From Norana najaformis (taxonomy: Eukaryota; Annelida; Clitellata; Crassiclitellata; Hormogastridae), in assembly GCA_964023275.1 (NCBI GenBank), contig OZ029916.1, positions 39,619,396 to 39,683,395 on the forward strand: DNA of 64,000 nucleotides. The letters are read 5' to 3'. The stretch's first letter is position 1, and each line of letters opens with the position of its first letter. The position numbers were made by a program, and so were the translations under genes. The notes under the pieces are model-generated. The model was given only the letters and a program-made list of their open reading frames with translations. It did no database searches and was not told the origin of the DNA. Positions 34,510 to 48,500 of the stretch are shown here, piece by piece.

Positions 34510-34735
34510 GAATACTTAGTAGTTCCTGTCATGAATATCGAACAGACAATTCACAAATATTCATTAGCCCTTGTCATGAATATTGAACAGACTAGTCATG
34601 ATTATACATTAGTCCTATCATGAATATTGAACAGATGAATATTCATTTGTCAAAAAATGTGAACGAGGGAACACGATTCATGAATATTCATTCATCCTGG
34701 CATGAATATTAAATGAACAACCCACAAATGTTGAG
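34510..34735. repeat. TGAATATTGAACAGA minisatellite next to the retrotransposon
   Basis: CATGAATATTGAACAGAC-type units of about 50 bases recur four to five times with drift, starting right where the RTE coding sequence stops. Confidence 0.65.
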
Positions 34736-35029
34736 CAGTTTGAAGCTCTTGCATACTGGTCATACTGCATATCCAGGAGACACGGATTCACGATCGCTAA
34801 GATCTAAAGTAAGTAACCTGGCAAGACCACAGTAAACACAAACATTTACCAACTAGTACAGACTTGAGGATTTTTCAACAAAATGCCAAAGTACACTGCT
34901 ATTGCAACTAAACAGTAGAGTGGTAAAGGTCTAAACGAGCCCAATTAGGCAAGTGATATTTGATTGTCTTCTTTCGTTAAATTTTTCGAGTATATTATAG
35001 TAAACTCACACAAGGGGAAATGTCCAGTA

Positions 35030-35420
35030 GACAAATATTCCATGGGGAAATGTGTGACGGCCATTGTTCAAAGGAGTTTAAAATGTCTGGGGGAACTTTC
35101 AGAGGGACTTCCAACGGAGTCTGCAGAAGGAAAATGTCTGTAAATTTCCAGGAGAAAAATGTATGAGGGAATTTCAGGGATGGTGAACTCCCAATGGAAT
35201 TTCGAGGACAGGGAAATGTATCGAGAATGTCCGGGAAGAACTTCCAAGGAAATTTCCAGAAGAGGGAAAATTTGCAGAATTTCCAGCATGGGGAAAATTT
35301 CCAGGAGATAAATGCCTGGTGAAATTTCCATGATGTGGAAACGTCTGAAGAAAATTCTTGGATGGGAAATATGTGGAGAAACTTTCCAGGATGGGGAAAT
35401 GTCCGTGGAAGGCCCAAATC
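35030..35420. repeat. Degenerate GGGGAAATG/TTTCCAGGA minisatellite
   Basis: Short units of about 20-25 bases containing GGGGAAATGT and AATTTCCAGGA repeat over nearly 400 bases. They create open frames on the minus strand rich in WKF/GKF motifs, which are repeat artefacts and not a gene. Confidence 0.7.
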
Positions 35421-35859
35421 CCTCCTGAAGTGGTAGTTTCCAAGTTGGACTGGAGAGACGCCGACTTCCTTCTCATAGGTCCTGAGCCAGTAGAGTACAA
35501 ATCCACCAACAAAACGATGGATCCCAAACTGCCAACGATCTACCAGAACTGAATTTTAAGCACATGGACAAAGGATAGCATCAGTACCACTTTGCCTCTT
35601 AGGCAAGTACAAGATATAATAACATCAGTACCATTTTGCCACAAGCATGTGGTATAAGATACAGTAGTTCCACTTTCCCCTTAAGTAAGTAAGAGTTATA
35701 CAACATGAAGAGGCAATATCATGATATAATTCTCTACACACACTGCCTTTTGGCTGTTTAAGGCAATTATAGATGATGAGCATTGCAAAATGATAAAACA
35801 TAATTGTATGATAAGATCATTATGGATGATGATGATTGATCAAAATGATCAGCATAATT

Positions 35860-36080
35860 CATATTAAATTTAAATGAACATCTCGATGGGGCAAATTAAA
35901 CACCTGGTAGGAACAAATAGAAAACGTTCATAAGGCAAGTCAAACACATGGATTCAGAAAAATTTCACAATTGGTGCAGGCAAATTAAACATTGATAGGG
36001 CAATTGAACATCTTGCTGGGTAAACTCAACATCTGTGTGGGGCAATTTTAACACATGAAGGGGCAAATTAAAGGGTGGAG
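35860..36080. repeat. GGGGCAAATTAAACA-type minisatellite
   Basis: GGGCAAATTAAACACCTG, GGGCAATTGAACATC and GGGCAATTTTAACAC recur about every 35-45 bases. Confidence 0.55.
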
Positions 36081-36429
36081 AACAGGACACATTATGTTAC
36101 AAGACATCCACTAGTTACAAACACAATCAAAAAGCTAACACCAAGCAAAAACAAAAACAAAAATTAATTACATGAGAAACCATAACAGAAAGCCAAAACA
36201 AGGAAACTCGCACCAAATACCAAATGCAACAGTCCAGAAACTTGAGAACGAATTAGTTTTTACACCAGTCACATTACAGATTACACCAATTAAATTACAT
36301 TTCACCAGATTTACGTGTCGTAATATATTACAGCTGATTTACATGGATGGAACAACTTCAGACAAAATACTAATTTCTCAAAAATCTGCACTGCAACCCT
36401 TTATCACTGCAAAATATTAACTGGAGTTA

Positions 36430-36800
36430 GTATACAGAAAAACTCAATCTGATCTGATCTGATTCAATCTGAGGAAGCAACAGCCAGCAACATCTGTTTG
36501 AGATCCGAGATCAGACCATTCAAATCTAATGGCTTCTATGGCGCCGTTTTCCCAATGTACAAGCCATCAATTGATGGTTACTTCAAGTTAAACCACAGTC
36601 AAACCTATAATCCACTGGAGAATCCCAGTTGCAATCCGATGGGTCAGGAACACCAGAAGCAAATTTATGGTGCTTAAGGAAGTTGAAACAGATGAATCTT
36701 AAGTCTAAACCTGACTGACATCAAAGAACTGACAGAATGCACACACACAAGTGGGCAGTGAATTCCAAAGCTTAAAGAAGTTCAATATCACAAAACACAG
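36430..36800. repeat. Dispersed repeats: family C (minus) followed by family D (plus)
   Basis: AATCTGATCTGATCTGATTC leads to GGCTTCTATGGCG, GCCATCAATTGATGGTTAC and ATAATCCACTGGAGAATCCC (family C). Then AACAGATGAATCTTAAGTC, AGAACTGACAGAATG and GGGCAGTGAATTCCAAAGC match family D at 21640-21780. The intergenic context is between the GRK gene and the transporter. Confidence 0.55.
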
Positions 36801-37384
36801 CTGTGTAGACCAGATTAGTCACCAATGACTTTTTTATAACAGCTTTTAACAAATACTAAATAACATGTCTTTACCTGGCAACAGCATATAGGCCCCGACT
36901 ACAAACCTAAGTGGTCCCTTTAGGCACACACCTGCATGCAGGTAGGGTAACTTATGCTTCGACGTGGTAAGTTAGAGTTAAGCAACTCAACTTACAGAGA
37001 TCAAAACAAATCAGTCTCAACAAATGATCACAGCAAAGCGGATAATTCAGTGATTGATGTAACCGAATGATTGACTGATAGATCAAAACAAAATCTGTGT
37101 AATAAAAGATCAAATGAAATAATCAAATATTACAGATCGCAGGAAACCCCACTGATCAAAAAAACCAAAGCCACTACAAAAGACCTAATCTGATTTATCA
37201 AGATTTGAGAATTACTCAAAAAAACAACACCGGAAAAGTTGCAAACGTAAAAAGTTGAATAAACTCAAAAGGAAAATCAAAAAGGAAAACCAAAACACGC
37301 AATTCAAAGACAAAACACAGCCCAGATCAAACAAACTACTGAGAAATGCACATACAAGGTATGTGCAAAGACATCAAAAATGAG

Positions 37385-37610
37385 AATGTTACAGATCAAT
37401 ATGCTAAATATTGTTTAAAACAATACCCAGCAACTACTTATTTATTTAAAACAGTACCTATCAATTACTTATTCATTAAAAATGGTACTCAGCACTTACT
37501 TGTTTAAAATAATATCCAGTAAGATATCCAGTAAGTATTTAGTCATTTAAAATCGTACATCAGTTAACTTAAAACAGTACTCATGAAGTACCCACCATCC
37601 AACAACTTGC
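37385..37610. repeat. Degenerate TTTAAAACAGTACC minisatellite
   Basis: TTTAAAACAATACCCAGC, TTTAAAACAGTACCTATC, TTAAAAATGGTACTCAGC and TTTAAAATCGTACATCAG recur at about 45-base intervals. Confidence 0.6.
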
Positions 37611-38374
37611 TATGATGACATTATTAATCAGATATTCATTACAAATCAATTCACATATTAGCCTAATGACTCGATGACTTTGACCTTAACAAGGCGCTGA
37701 TGAATTGTCAGAAAAATTAATTTCTACCCTGCTCAGGATTTAATCCTGGCCACTCCAACTTCTTTGTGACCTGCGCTTTGTTTTGTAGTTTCAGATAACT
37801 CAACAAAAATTTTACTGCACTGACCTTGACAAAGCTCTGACAACAAATTAGCAGTAATAATAAAAATGAATCTCTCCAGCACAAAGCATCAGTGCACTAG
37901 TCGGCAAAATATCCCTTCTGGGGAGAGATATCACGTTGCTCCCCATTAGCTACAAGCAACTGCCAAAAACCGTCCTGATATTGAGAACTTTAACCCAGCA
38001 AAATAACCTTTTTTGATCTCACATTATTCACCTGATAGCGTCAGTGTTCACACGTGCATACAGCCAGACCATTTACCAAAAAGTATCTAAGACTATTACC
38101 ATAGAGATTATAATTATTAAACAATAAAATTATAATAATTATAAGAACCAGGTTCAGTTTGTGGCTGGCGTCAGTAGCAAAATGTCTGGGCAAAATGTAT
38201 CTTCTGTATCCTTGAAATGCCGCTACATAAATGTCCAGTTACACTACACCAATTAAACAGTATTACTAGGAAAACAGGAATTATGAGACAGCACAATGAT
38301 GCAGAGCTTTCCTAAGTTGACTTTATGGCTGGCCTAGTTTCCCTGCATCACTGGGTTCACAGACAATGAATGCA

Positions 38375-38730
38375 CAGATGAATGAATGTGGAAACAAATG
38401 TGCCAACGATTGAATGTACAATCGAATGCACAAATAAATGAAAGTTAACACAAGAACATGCCAACAAATGCATTCACAAATGCACACATGAATGGACTAA
38501 TGCACAAATGAATGCATGTTATTGAACAAATGTGCAACTGAATGTACCCATGAACACATGAATGTGCATGAATAAAAACATAAATATAATGAATGCATGC
38601 ATAAACGCACACAGTTTGCATGAATGTAGGAATGCACAGGTGGAAGTAAATGTGCTATTGAAAGAATGCATAATGAATGCACTACAGGCACGACAAAAAC
38701 ATTTTAATGCATTAATGCATAAATGAAGGA
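38375..38730. repeat. Degenerate AATGAATGCACA minisatellite
   Basis: Units such as AATGCACAAATGAATG repeat irregularly for about 350 bases; His/Cys/Phe-rich minus-strand frames here are artefacts of the repeat. Confidence 0.7.
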
Positions 38731-38947
38731 ATCCAGTCTCTTGTACACAGCTGAAAGCCCAACACAACCATTTGCAGCAAATGCCGAAGGACCTGCTTTT
38801 CTGCTTGTTAACAAATCCTTAAAATAATATATAATTTTAATATGCAATCCAGTAATAACATATAACCAAAAGCAAACAACTTAGAACTAATTAGTTTATA
38901 ACTTTCAGATAATTTCTTACAGTTCCACCCGAAGTAAACAAAGATCT

Positions 38948-38953
38948 TTTATT
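38948..38953 (-). terminator. Candidate poly(A) signal of the SMIT gene
   Basis: TTTATT on the plus strand is AATAAA on the minus strand, about 560 bases after the stop codon. Its use is unproven. Confidence 0.3.
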
Positions 38954-39514
38954 TTCCAAAGATCACTTCTATCTTGAGAAAGTGAAATAAAAGTATTAAT
39001 ATGAATAAAAAATGTACATCAACAACATTTCATTTACATTAATTAATACGAATGGGTGACCCTGGCAACTGGACATTTGGCTCTTACTTGGAAAATATGT
39101 GCAACTACGAATGAATGCATGGACGCCCAAATCAATTAAATAATTTAAAATACCTCAGATTACACAAAAAGGAGTTGTGACTGTTTCTAACCCAAGCTGA
39201 AGAAATCAAGTACCACTGATCAAAACAACTAAAAAGCAACAGTCAGTCAGCTAAGAGAATGTTGCATATGAATCTCGCTGGTACCAATCACATTCACTAC
39301 AATTAATCACATCAGATTCCTGACCAGTTCTGATCCAACCCAATCACAAAATTCTCGCCAAACGAGCAACTAATCGGCCAAACTTAGCTGCAAACGGCTG
39401 AGCACAGTTTGAGCAGAGATCTGCAACAAGCTTCCGACGTGCGAACAAACAATTTCGCCAGGAATGCAGCCTCGGAAAAGAGCTCTGCCAGACCCAAGTA
39501 AAGGCTCGCCATGA

Positions 39515-42500
39515 CTAGGGTGCCGTAAAATTTTCATATATGAGTTGGTCTGGGGTTAAGAGCGATGAACGCAAAAGTCCAAAATCACTGCCCGTGCTGA
39601 AGAAAGTGTAAAGGCAGATGTCGAGGGCAAAGAGAAAGATCATTCCGGCGCAGAGACCAATGCGAGCCCTTGGGTCCTGGCGTAGGGACGTGACTTTGCG
39701 CATGTGTTCTGTGAATTCCTGGAGCGTGCGACTCGGGCTTTGTGTTTCATCGGTCATGCCACAGAACCATTCCATTCCGCGGTTCACCAGAGTTCTTTTC
39801 TGCTTCGTAGCCGACGGAGTCTGACTAGAATCCAGATCGCTGTCGTCTTTGTTATCTGCAAAAGTCCAATTACGATTACAATTACAAAGTCTGAACAATC
39901 TCCCCATTTATAACATTAGCTACAGCCATACCACACTACTATTAACTGGTATGAGTATTATCATCATTATCATTTATATTTTTATTATTAGCAAATATAA
40001 TTACTGTTATTATTCTTACCCAAGGTATATTTGATGCCTCATGATTTTAAAAAAAATTACGGACAGTGCTGCTCTGAAATGGCTCTTATGCTTGGTGGCA
40101 ATAGTGACTATTTTTTCTAGATAGTATTATTATTTTTATTATTTTTTCATTATTATTATTGTTGTCATTATTATTGTTAGTATTACTGTTATTATTAATT
40201 TCTGGCATGGAGAAGGTACTGCATTGAAATGCTGAATTTATTAGTGTGAGGCGTTAGAATAGATGGTGAGTTTCTCTGTGCCAGTTATTTTATATCATTA
40301 TCATCATCATTATCACTATCATTATTATTATTATCTGATGACAAAGACATTAACTCAAGCAAGACTTGCCATTTGCAAAAGAACCTCCATTCTGGCTAAT
40401 CTTAACATATCCAGGTGACATGATCTGACCCCCAGCTGAACCATTTTCCAGACGAGTGCTACAGTTATCCATTGGAATCTCATGTGGGGTGACCTTCACA
40501 TCTCCGTTTTCACTGACGCCCTCTTCAACCGCCCCAATATCCTTCGAAATGGACAAGAAGTTGTCACCGGAGTAGCCTTCGTGTTTCTCATCTTCGCGTA
40601 TCTGGGAGTCAAAGCGAGTCCAAAATGTTGTACGAATTATCTGAAATGACAGTTGCACTACTGTTCAATCCAGGTCACAGTACGTATATCTAGATGAATA
40701 TTTATGTAGCGCTTTTCAAGACTACTCGACTGTTACAGTATGAATAAAACAATACATTTTAAACAACACAATATGTTGTTAATGTGTCCACAGCACTTTT
40801 GATCTGCCAGAAACTGATGCCAGTTTTTTTATTCTCTGAAGAATTTTTACATCCTGAGGATCAAACATTAATAAGAATAATAATAGTAGTAATAGTAATA
40901 AAAAAATAATAAACATACAAGAAAAAGAATACTACTATCCTCATGTTAATCTATAAAAAAGTAATTAAATTTTTACAGCAAAAAATGCAAATGTCCTGAA
41001 GTTTCAAACTATTTAGCAATAGCTACAGAAATTTTCAGTTACTTTATGGTACAATACATGTACACTAAGTTGTCAACCCAATGCAAAACAAAGAAAACAG
41101 CAGCGTAATAATTATTTAAAATATTAGCAAACATACAATACCTGTTCATCACTCATCATTTAGTTAAGCAGCTAATAATAAACATTTACTTGTAACTAGC
41201 CTATCACCCACACAGCATCAGCATGCTAGTTTGCCAAAATGTCCCCTCTGTGGAAAGTCCTCTGTTGGTCCCATTTTCTCTCCATCCAGTCTCACCCTCC
41301 CCTCCCTGGCTCTCCCTTGACCTCTTATTTACAAGACAGCCTACAGATCGCCTACAGACAAGCGCTTCAGTGTGCCTCTTCCCTATTCTAGTCTTGGTCC
41401 ATGTACCTTCCCCAACCAAGAAATTTGTTCACATTCATGAGAAGGTATTACATGTTCTAAGCTTATTATTATAGAAATTAGGAATAAGTGCACGAATACA
41501 CACGTCAAAGGGAATTCTCATATTAACGTTAGCGATACACGTCAAAGGGAATTCTCATATTAACGTTAGCAGATGAGAATAAACAGATACCTGGTTGTCA
41601 GTCGGTGGTTTGGTTAAGCAGCTGACGATGGCCATGATGAGTCCAGTCAGAAGGAAGAGCAGCATGGCAAAGTACATGTAGTGAAGGCTGGCAACGAGTG
41701 CCGGTCTCTTGTCCAGCTCGCCGCACTCTGGTTCTCGGTAGGCGAAGTCAAGGATCATGCGGACGACCCCAATCACCAGGCCAATCATCAGACCCCAGAA
41801 TGCACCCTATCAACCAAAACATGACCAAAACATGACCAACACACGACTGATTGACTAGCTCATCGTCTGGCTGGCTAATTGGCCGGCTGACTGACTGCCT
41901 AGCTGACTGACTGGCTGATAGACATGCTTTTCTGCACATCTATAAATTTATCGATATACGTACCTTTTCGTTGCCTCGTTTCCAAAGGATTGCCATCAGG
42001 TAGACGGAAGCAATTGGTGGTGCCAGGTAGGCACTGACGGCCTGGATGTAGATGTATAGCTGTCCTCCCTGCATACCTTGGATGATTGGGATCCAGACGA
42101 TGCTAATGCCGATCATCACACAAACGAATGCCCTGCAACCACCAGACACCCAGGTCAGGCCAGAGGTCAGGTCAGAGGTAAGGCAGGTCAAGTCAGGTAA
42201 GGAATTTTAAGGTAATATACAGTAATGTAAGGTAATTGCTACATTTATGCTACCTCAGTCAACAACTCAGTAACAGTACTCAAAAGCATGCTTTCAAAGT
42301 AACCTCATCCTACCTTTTTACCTTTCATTCTGACCTGTCTCACGTCAAACCACTAATCTATCCATCCCTCCATCTGTCCGTTCACCCATCCACACACTGA
42401 TCCATCCTTACTTCAACCCATTCATCCATACCTCCCAACTATCATTAGTTCACGTGTCTTTGCTTTAGTTCGAATGTAGCGGTAGATGTCCATCGTGAAC

Positions 42501-45500
42501 AGAGTGCTAGCGCTGTTGAATATCGATGTCAGATCACTCATCAGAGCTGCCAACATCACTGACAGCAGCAGTCCTCTCAACCCTACAACATCAAGTGACA
42601 TCACTCAAAATTTAGACAGCGCCTGAAACACTCGATACAGCACACAACAGGGCAAGGTATGGTAAGGCAAGGCAAGGAAGGATAAGTTAGGCAAGTAAAC
42701 ATAAGGTAAGTTACAGCAAAGCAGAGTAAGGCATTATATGGTAAGTAAGGTAAGGCAAGGTGAATAACTTATGGTCAGGCAAGGTAAGGCGTCTTTATCA
42801 CATACCCCTTAAGTAAAAGTGACTGCTTATTTAATGCATGCCCCTTTCAGCAAGTACCTGATGAACATAGCGATAGTTTAATACAGTTTCGTATGTACCT
42901 GCAGGCATGATCTCGAGGACTAGCTTTGGATATGCAATGTTGCTACAGCCGTGTCGATTCTGACAAACCTCCCAGCAGACATCCGCATTGCTACATGCTA
43001 CCTCATCTACAGGGCAAAAACCAAAGCACAAAGCAGTAAAAAAAATGCTGCAAACACACTTTCAAAATCAATCCACTCACAAACACATAGCCTTATCTTA
43101 CCTCATAGTACTTTATCTTACCTCATATTATTTTTCTTACCCTACCCTACCATACCCTACAGAACTCTACTCTTTGAAATGAAAACAATTCCAAATCCAT
43201 GCACACACACACATTACTGCAGAAAACTTTCAAGACCCTGAGAACACTAAAAGGCTAGAAAAATTTTGCCTTCGCATTACTTATCTTGGAAAAGTAAGCT
43301 CACATCAGTGGAGAAAAGCGTACAGTTTCCTGGGGAGACAACATGCTCTCCAATGATGAAACCTACTGAGCAAAATTGTTTCTTACAGACTCACCTGCGA
43401 AAATTGCGTTCATCTCTTGCCAACTCACCTGGGAAAAGAACTCGGCTGATCATCCCTGGGATGACGAGAAGAAATACTGGAAAGATCTTTAGATATCCGG
43501 CAAACAAGGTACCACCCTGAGCATGGGACAAACTTCGGGCAGCCAGTGTTCTTTGGACCATCATCTGGAAATTACCAAGAATGTAAGTACTACAATTAAC
43601 AGAAAGATAAAAAAATACCACAATCAACAAACACGCTGTAATGATGATGGTAATATTACAACTTATTGGAAGATTTCCGATACTTCCTCACCATTTGTAA
43701 TTCTCGCTTCATTGATTCTTTCCAGTTGACCACAGTAAACCCCAGGTAAGAAAGGCAAACATACCAACCAACCAACCGAGCTACACACAGAAGCTTTGTG
43801 GGTCCACACACCACAAAAATGGTCAAACCATACAAAATCATTCAAAAAAATCTTTCTGCAATTCAAGTTAAGAAATCCACACACTTCATTTTTTACTTAG
43901 AGGAAGCAATGCAAACAACCCACCTGGTCAGCGCACCAGTACCAGATGGACGCAGGAGTCTGACCAAAGAGGAATCCCGGCCACGGCATGTCTGATCCAG
44001 CTGCATCACGCAGCATGAACCACGAGTCCTTGCGCGGGTAGCCACATGTGTCATTAGGGTTGGAAAGTGTTGTATTCGGAATTGCCTCCATGTACAGACG
44101 ATACAGGTCGGAGTAACTGCCGACTTGGAGAAAACCTAACCAACAACATATTGACAGAACCTGTTACATGATGTTCAGTGAACCACAACGAAACTTTATG
44201 CTTAACCAACCATGACAAAACTGTTTTGTGCTCAAACAACCATGATAAGACTGTTTTGTATTCAGTCAGCCATGATGAGTATATTTTATGCTCCCTCAAC
44301 CACAGCAAGACTATTTTTTTTCTCAACCACCTGTAAAACAAGACTGCACAAAAGGCTGAGTGAATACTACAAATACCAATTGTGAAAATGAAGTTGAAGC
44401 GTTAACTTACTGAGTACCGTTAAGATAAGAGCACCAATCAACATGACAAATGCTTGAAGCGTGTCCGTATAGATGACGGCAGCCAAGCCTCCTACAAGGA
44501 CAATCAACAATAAACAATGCAATACAATTTATTTATTTATTTAAAGCATTTATTATGCGTTCAAATCAGCATATCTGAATCTGAAAGCTCCTTTTGGAGT
44601 GCTATCAACGAATGCACTACTTAACAAGATCTTTTATAACAAGGTCAGTCTTAAACACAATTGTGCAAAGCCACAGCTTTATTTCAAAGAGAACACACAT
44701 TTAATTGACCAATATCCAGACTCTGAATTCTAACTGGTCCCGGATTTATTTCCATTTCACCAGTCAAAAGAAACAGGTACAAAGACAGCTCACGGCATGT
44801 ATTTGAAGAGGTTCTGCAATAATCTGTTGCAAGAACCAAGGAAAACAAAAGGGTCTGAGCCAGGTTCAGAAACAAAGACAAAGCAGTTGTGAATTTAACA
44901 ACAGACTTGCCTCTACCAGATTTGGCACAGAGTAGTAACAAGAACAATATGCAAGATAAAAACAAGAATCATGAGAGGGCAGCCATAATCAGAGTCACAG
45001 CAATTGAAAACACAAGGAAAAACAAGCACAGTAAGCATAAAAGCAAAGACTTAAATAAGAAAAGAGCAGTTCTTCAGTTCAAGACAACTCATGAATGCAG
45101 ACAAACAGAGTGCAAGCCATAGTAAGTGTGGAGCTAAAACCATAAATTAAGAAAAATAACCATAAAACCACAAATTAAGAGGCTGTGGTTGGGAAACCTG
45201 CTGTGCACATACAGATCATGAAGTCAGCAAAACCACAGGTCCTGATGCCCAAAACACAAATGGGGCATAAATCAATTAATACAAGAAATAAAAAATTAAC
45301 ACTTATCCCAGCAGTAAAGACAAAAATTATCTAGAAAATTAAAAACCACAGGCTAAAGCTGATTATTCAGCTGTTAAAAAGTACTTTATGCAAAAACATG
45401 GCAAGAAACCAAATTTATAGAATCCAGCAACACGTGCACTGTCACACACAACCTCACTTTAGGACTTCTTGTAACATAATTAAAACAAAAAATTCTTTAA

Positions 45501-48500
45501 AATGAACAAAAGCCAATAAAAATAAAATAAACTGCCACTGAATATTTTATTGGCAATGTCCTTTGCGTTGCAGCATCTATTTTCAGATTCAGTTCTCGTT
45601 AACAATGCAACCAATAAATTCATCACAACACAAACCAAACGACCAAACTCCGACCCCAAACGAATGCCCCTTGTGTGACAGTATCAGTAGATAAACTGGA
45701 TTAGCAACGCAAGATGTGAAGTTAAAAAAGGTGTTCTGTCGTTGGCATGCTGCGGTCGTGCTTGTGCTTTGGCTGACAGATCAGCTGACCTTGGGACCAG
45801 TTTCTGTAGAGATATATAACCAAGTGCATTACCCGTACCATTATGCTTCACAGGAGTTTCTGTAGAGGCATAAACAAACATATTACCTTTACCTTAACAC
45901 TTTTGAGGATTTTCTACAGGGCATTTAAACAAGTGTATTGCCATATCTTTACCCTTATGCTTAAGGAGAAACGTGTGATATCCTGACTGGAACTGCGACT
46001 TTGTACAAGGGGCTGCTAAGCAACCAGAGACAAGGTGCAGACATTCCTCCTCACCTGAGATTCCTCCTCACCTGTTACTGTGGTGATTGCAGTAGCAACA
46101 AGAAGCAGAAGAACGGAGATGTAGATGTTCCACTGAAGCGCCTGCTGGATGAAAAGCGCTCCCGAGTACAGGTTCACCTGATAGACAAACAGAAAGAAGG
46201 ACATATCATAAACGATGGCCTGCCCAGAATTTAATGCAATTTAGGTCAAACATGAATCATCTAAAGCATGATGTATTGGGAATGTTACAAAGCACTTTTA
46301 CAGAGGTTCTCTAAGACACTATGTAAACATCCAAACGCATATTATATGCATTTATAAATTCGTGCATATATATAAATGAACTGAAAGACCACCCCCTCCT
46401 CCACCACCAGCATTATCGTAATCATCACCTTTATCGAGATCATTGCTACTTTTATAATTACCACTATTATTATTCAGAGTAACAGCGGTGGAAGTGCATG
46501 CACTAGCAAAATTTATTATTGTATTTTGTTATTAAAAGCAGTACGTGTGCTTCTTGTAAGCAGAAGAGGAAACAAACAAAAGCATCACTTCTTTTAAACA
46601 CCATCAATGCATCAACTTACCAAATTCAACTTTAACCTTCAAATTCAACTTTAACCCTTAAACCACAATGACAGTAAACTCAAGTAAAGCAGTTTTAATC
46701 TCCAGGTCACCTGATGTGCAAAACCCCTAAATGCATCCACAAAAGAAAAACTGCCAAACTGCTGAAGGGAACCAGGACTGATTAAAACAATTCAGCGAAC
46801 AGAATCACAGGAATGCTCTCAGCTATGAAACGGAGTCATGAGGCTGGCCGACCCATTTACGTCTTTTCGACAGCTGAGTTTCCGAGCCGCTTCAAGGTAC
46901 TTAAAAGGGCACTATAAACACATCTAAATACATACATGCATACATACACATATAAATACATACATATATGCATAAATACATACGGTACATACATACACAC
47001 ATGTACAGTGGTAAGACTGTTGCAACTCGTTACTTTAAAACTTACCTTTTTCCTTGGGACTTTCCCACTGGGAATGCCCCTGAGTAGTTTGTCCTGCAAG
47101 AGGTGCTATATAAATTGACAAATACAATACATACATTCACACATACACATCAGTATACAAATACATACAAAACCAATATACATAGGTATATACATACAAA
47201 TTTTATTGCACTTGTAAGGAAATAGCCACAACAGCAATAAGGTCATAGGAACAGCAAAACAATTCACTGTTAATTTCATCTGATAAAAGAGTTTCATAAA
47301 CAAGGACCAAAATTCGCAATGAAACTGAGAGATAGTGTGAGCATAAGGAGTGTGAGCATATTTATTCAGACCACAAGTATTAAGAGGGCGAATGTCGGAC
47401 AATGAACAGTTCTAAGCACTTTTTAAATAAAGGTGGCAAAATGTTAAGTCCAAATTTAAATAATTTAGACCACAATATATATGCATAACACAAATCATAC
47501 ATCTTTAGTACACTGCGCTTATGAAAAGAGGTGTAGAAAAGCCAAGTAAGATGATTGGAGGATGATTGGAACTGCAACCTTCTGGAGCTTCGACATGCGG
47601 TCAAGGCTTCAGATTTTATAGGGAGATGCCCAAATAGCACTTCAGTAAGTGACAGATGCTCTAATAAGGTGTGGTATAAAAAACTTAAGTTGGTCATGGG
47701 ACAAATTATGTCCAACCTTATGCAAAATTCTGACAACCTTTGACACCTTATTTCTGTCGTTATTTTGTTATTTGTATCCGGTACAGTGATATTTCCCAAT
47801 TTCATGGAATTGGTCTTTTTTAAATAAACTGATGGCAACTCTGCAGAGAACTAGTAAGAGCAGTTCATCATTTAGGGTTTGTGAAAGAACCAAGGGATCA
47901 AGACCAGCAGCAAACACATTCGTATAATCAGCAAACATTAGCTTTAAGGCTGTCACAGATTGCAGATCATTTAGTTACAATATACGTAGCACACGCCCAA
48001 AAAACAAACCAAGGGGGACTCCATACACATAACAAATTCATCAGCAGAACAAGCACTAATACTATAAACATACACATATTGTGTTCTGTTACAAAAACTG
48101 CTTGCAACCCATTCAAAGCGGTGCCTCTTAACCTATACTGATCAACTTCATCTAATAATATTTATGGTTTACTGTCAGTTGCCTTAGCCCGGTCCAGAAA
48201 ACTCCAGATAATTAAGTAACGGTCATCAATAAATTTACTTAGTTTTGAAGACAACACAGCCCATCATAAATAAACTCATCTAAGTTTTAGAGAAAATTGA
48301 TAAGACAGAAACACGTCTATAGTATGAGACCTAAACATATATACATACACCCAAACATACATACCTGTACATACATACATACACAAATACATACAGACAT
48401 ACATATATGACAGTAGACACAGATACATGCACAAATACATGACAGCTGATACAACATTGGCAGGCACAGTCAAGTGAAGGATCACAACACGAGCAGTGTC

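Noticed and set aside
32474-34511. Plus-strand frames across the retrotransposon
   Set aside because: They mirror the minus-strand reverse transcriptase and have no domain of their own.
34995-35527. Minus-strand frames of 87-140 codons rich in Trp-Lys-Phe and Gly-Asn-Phe repeats
   Set aside because: They are translations of a 20-25 bp degenerate minisatellite in several frames.
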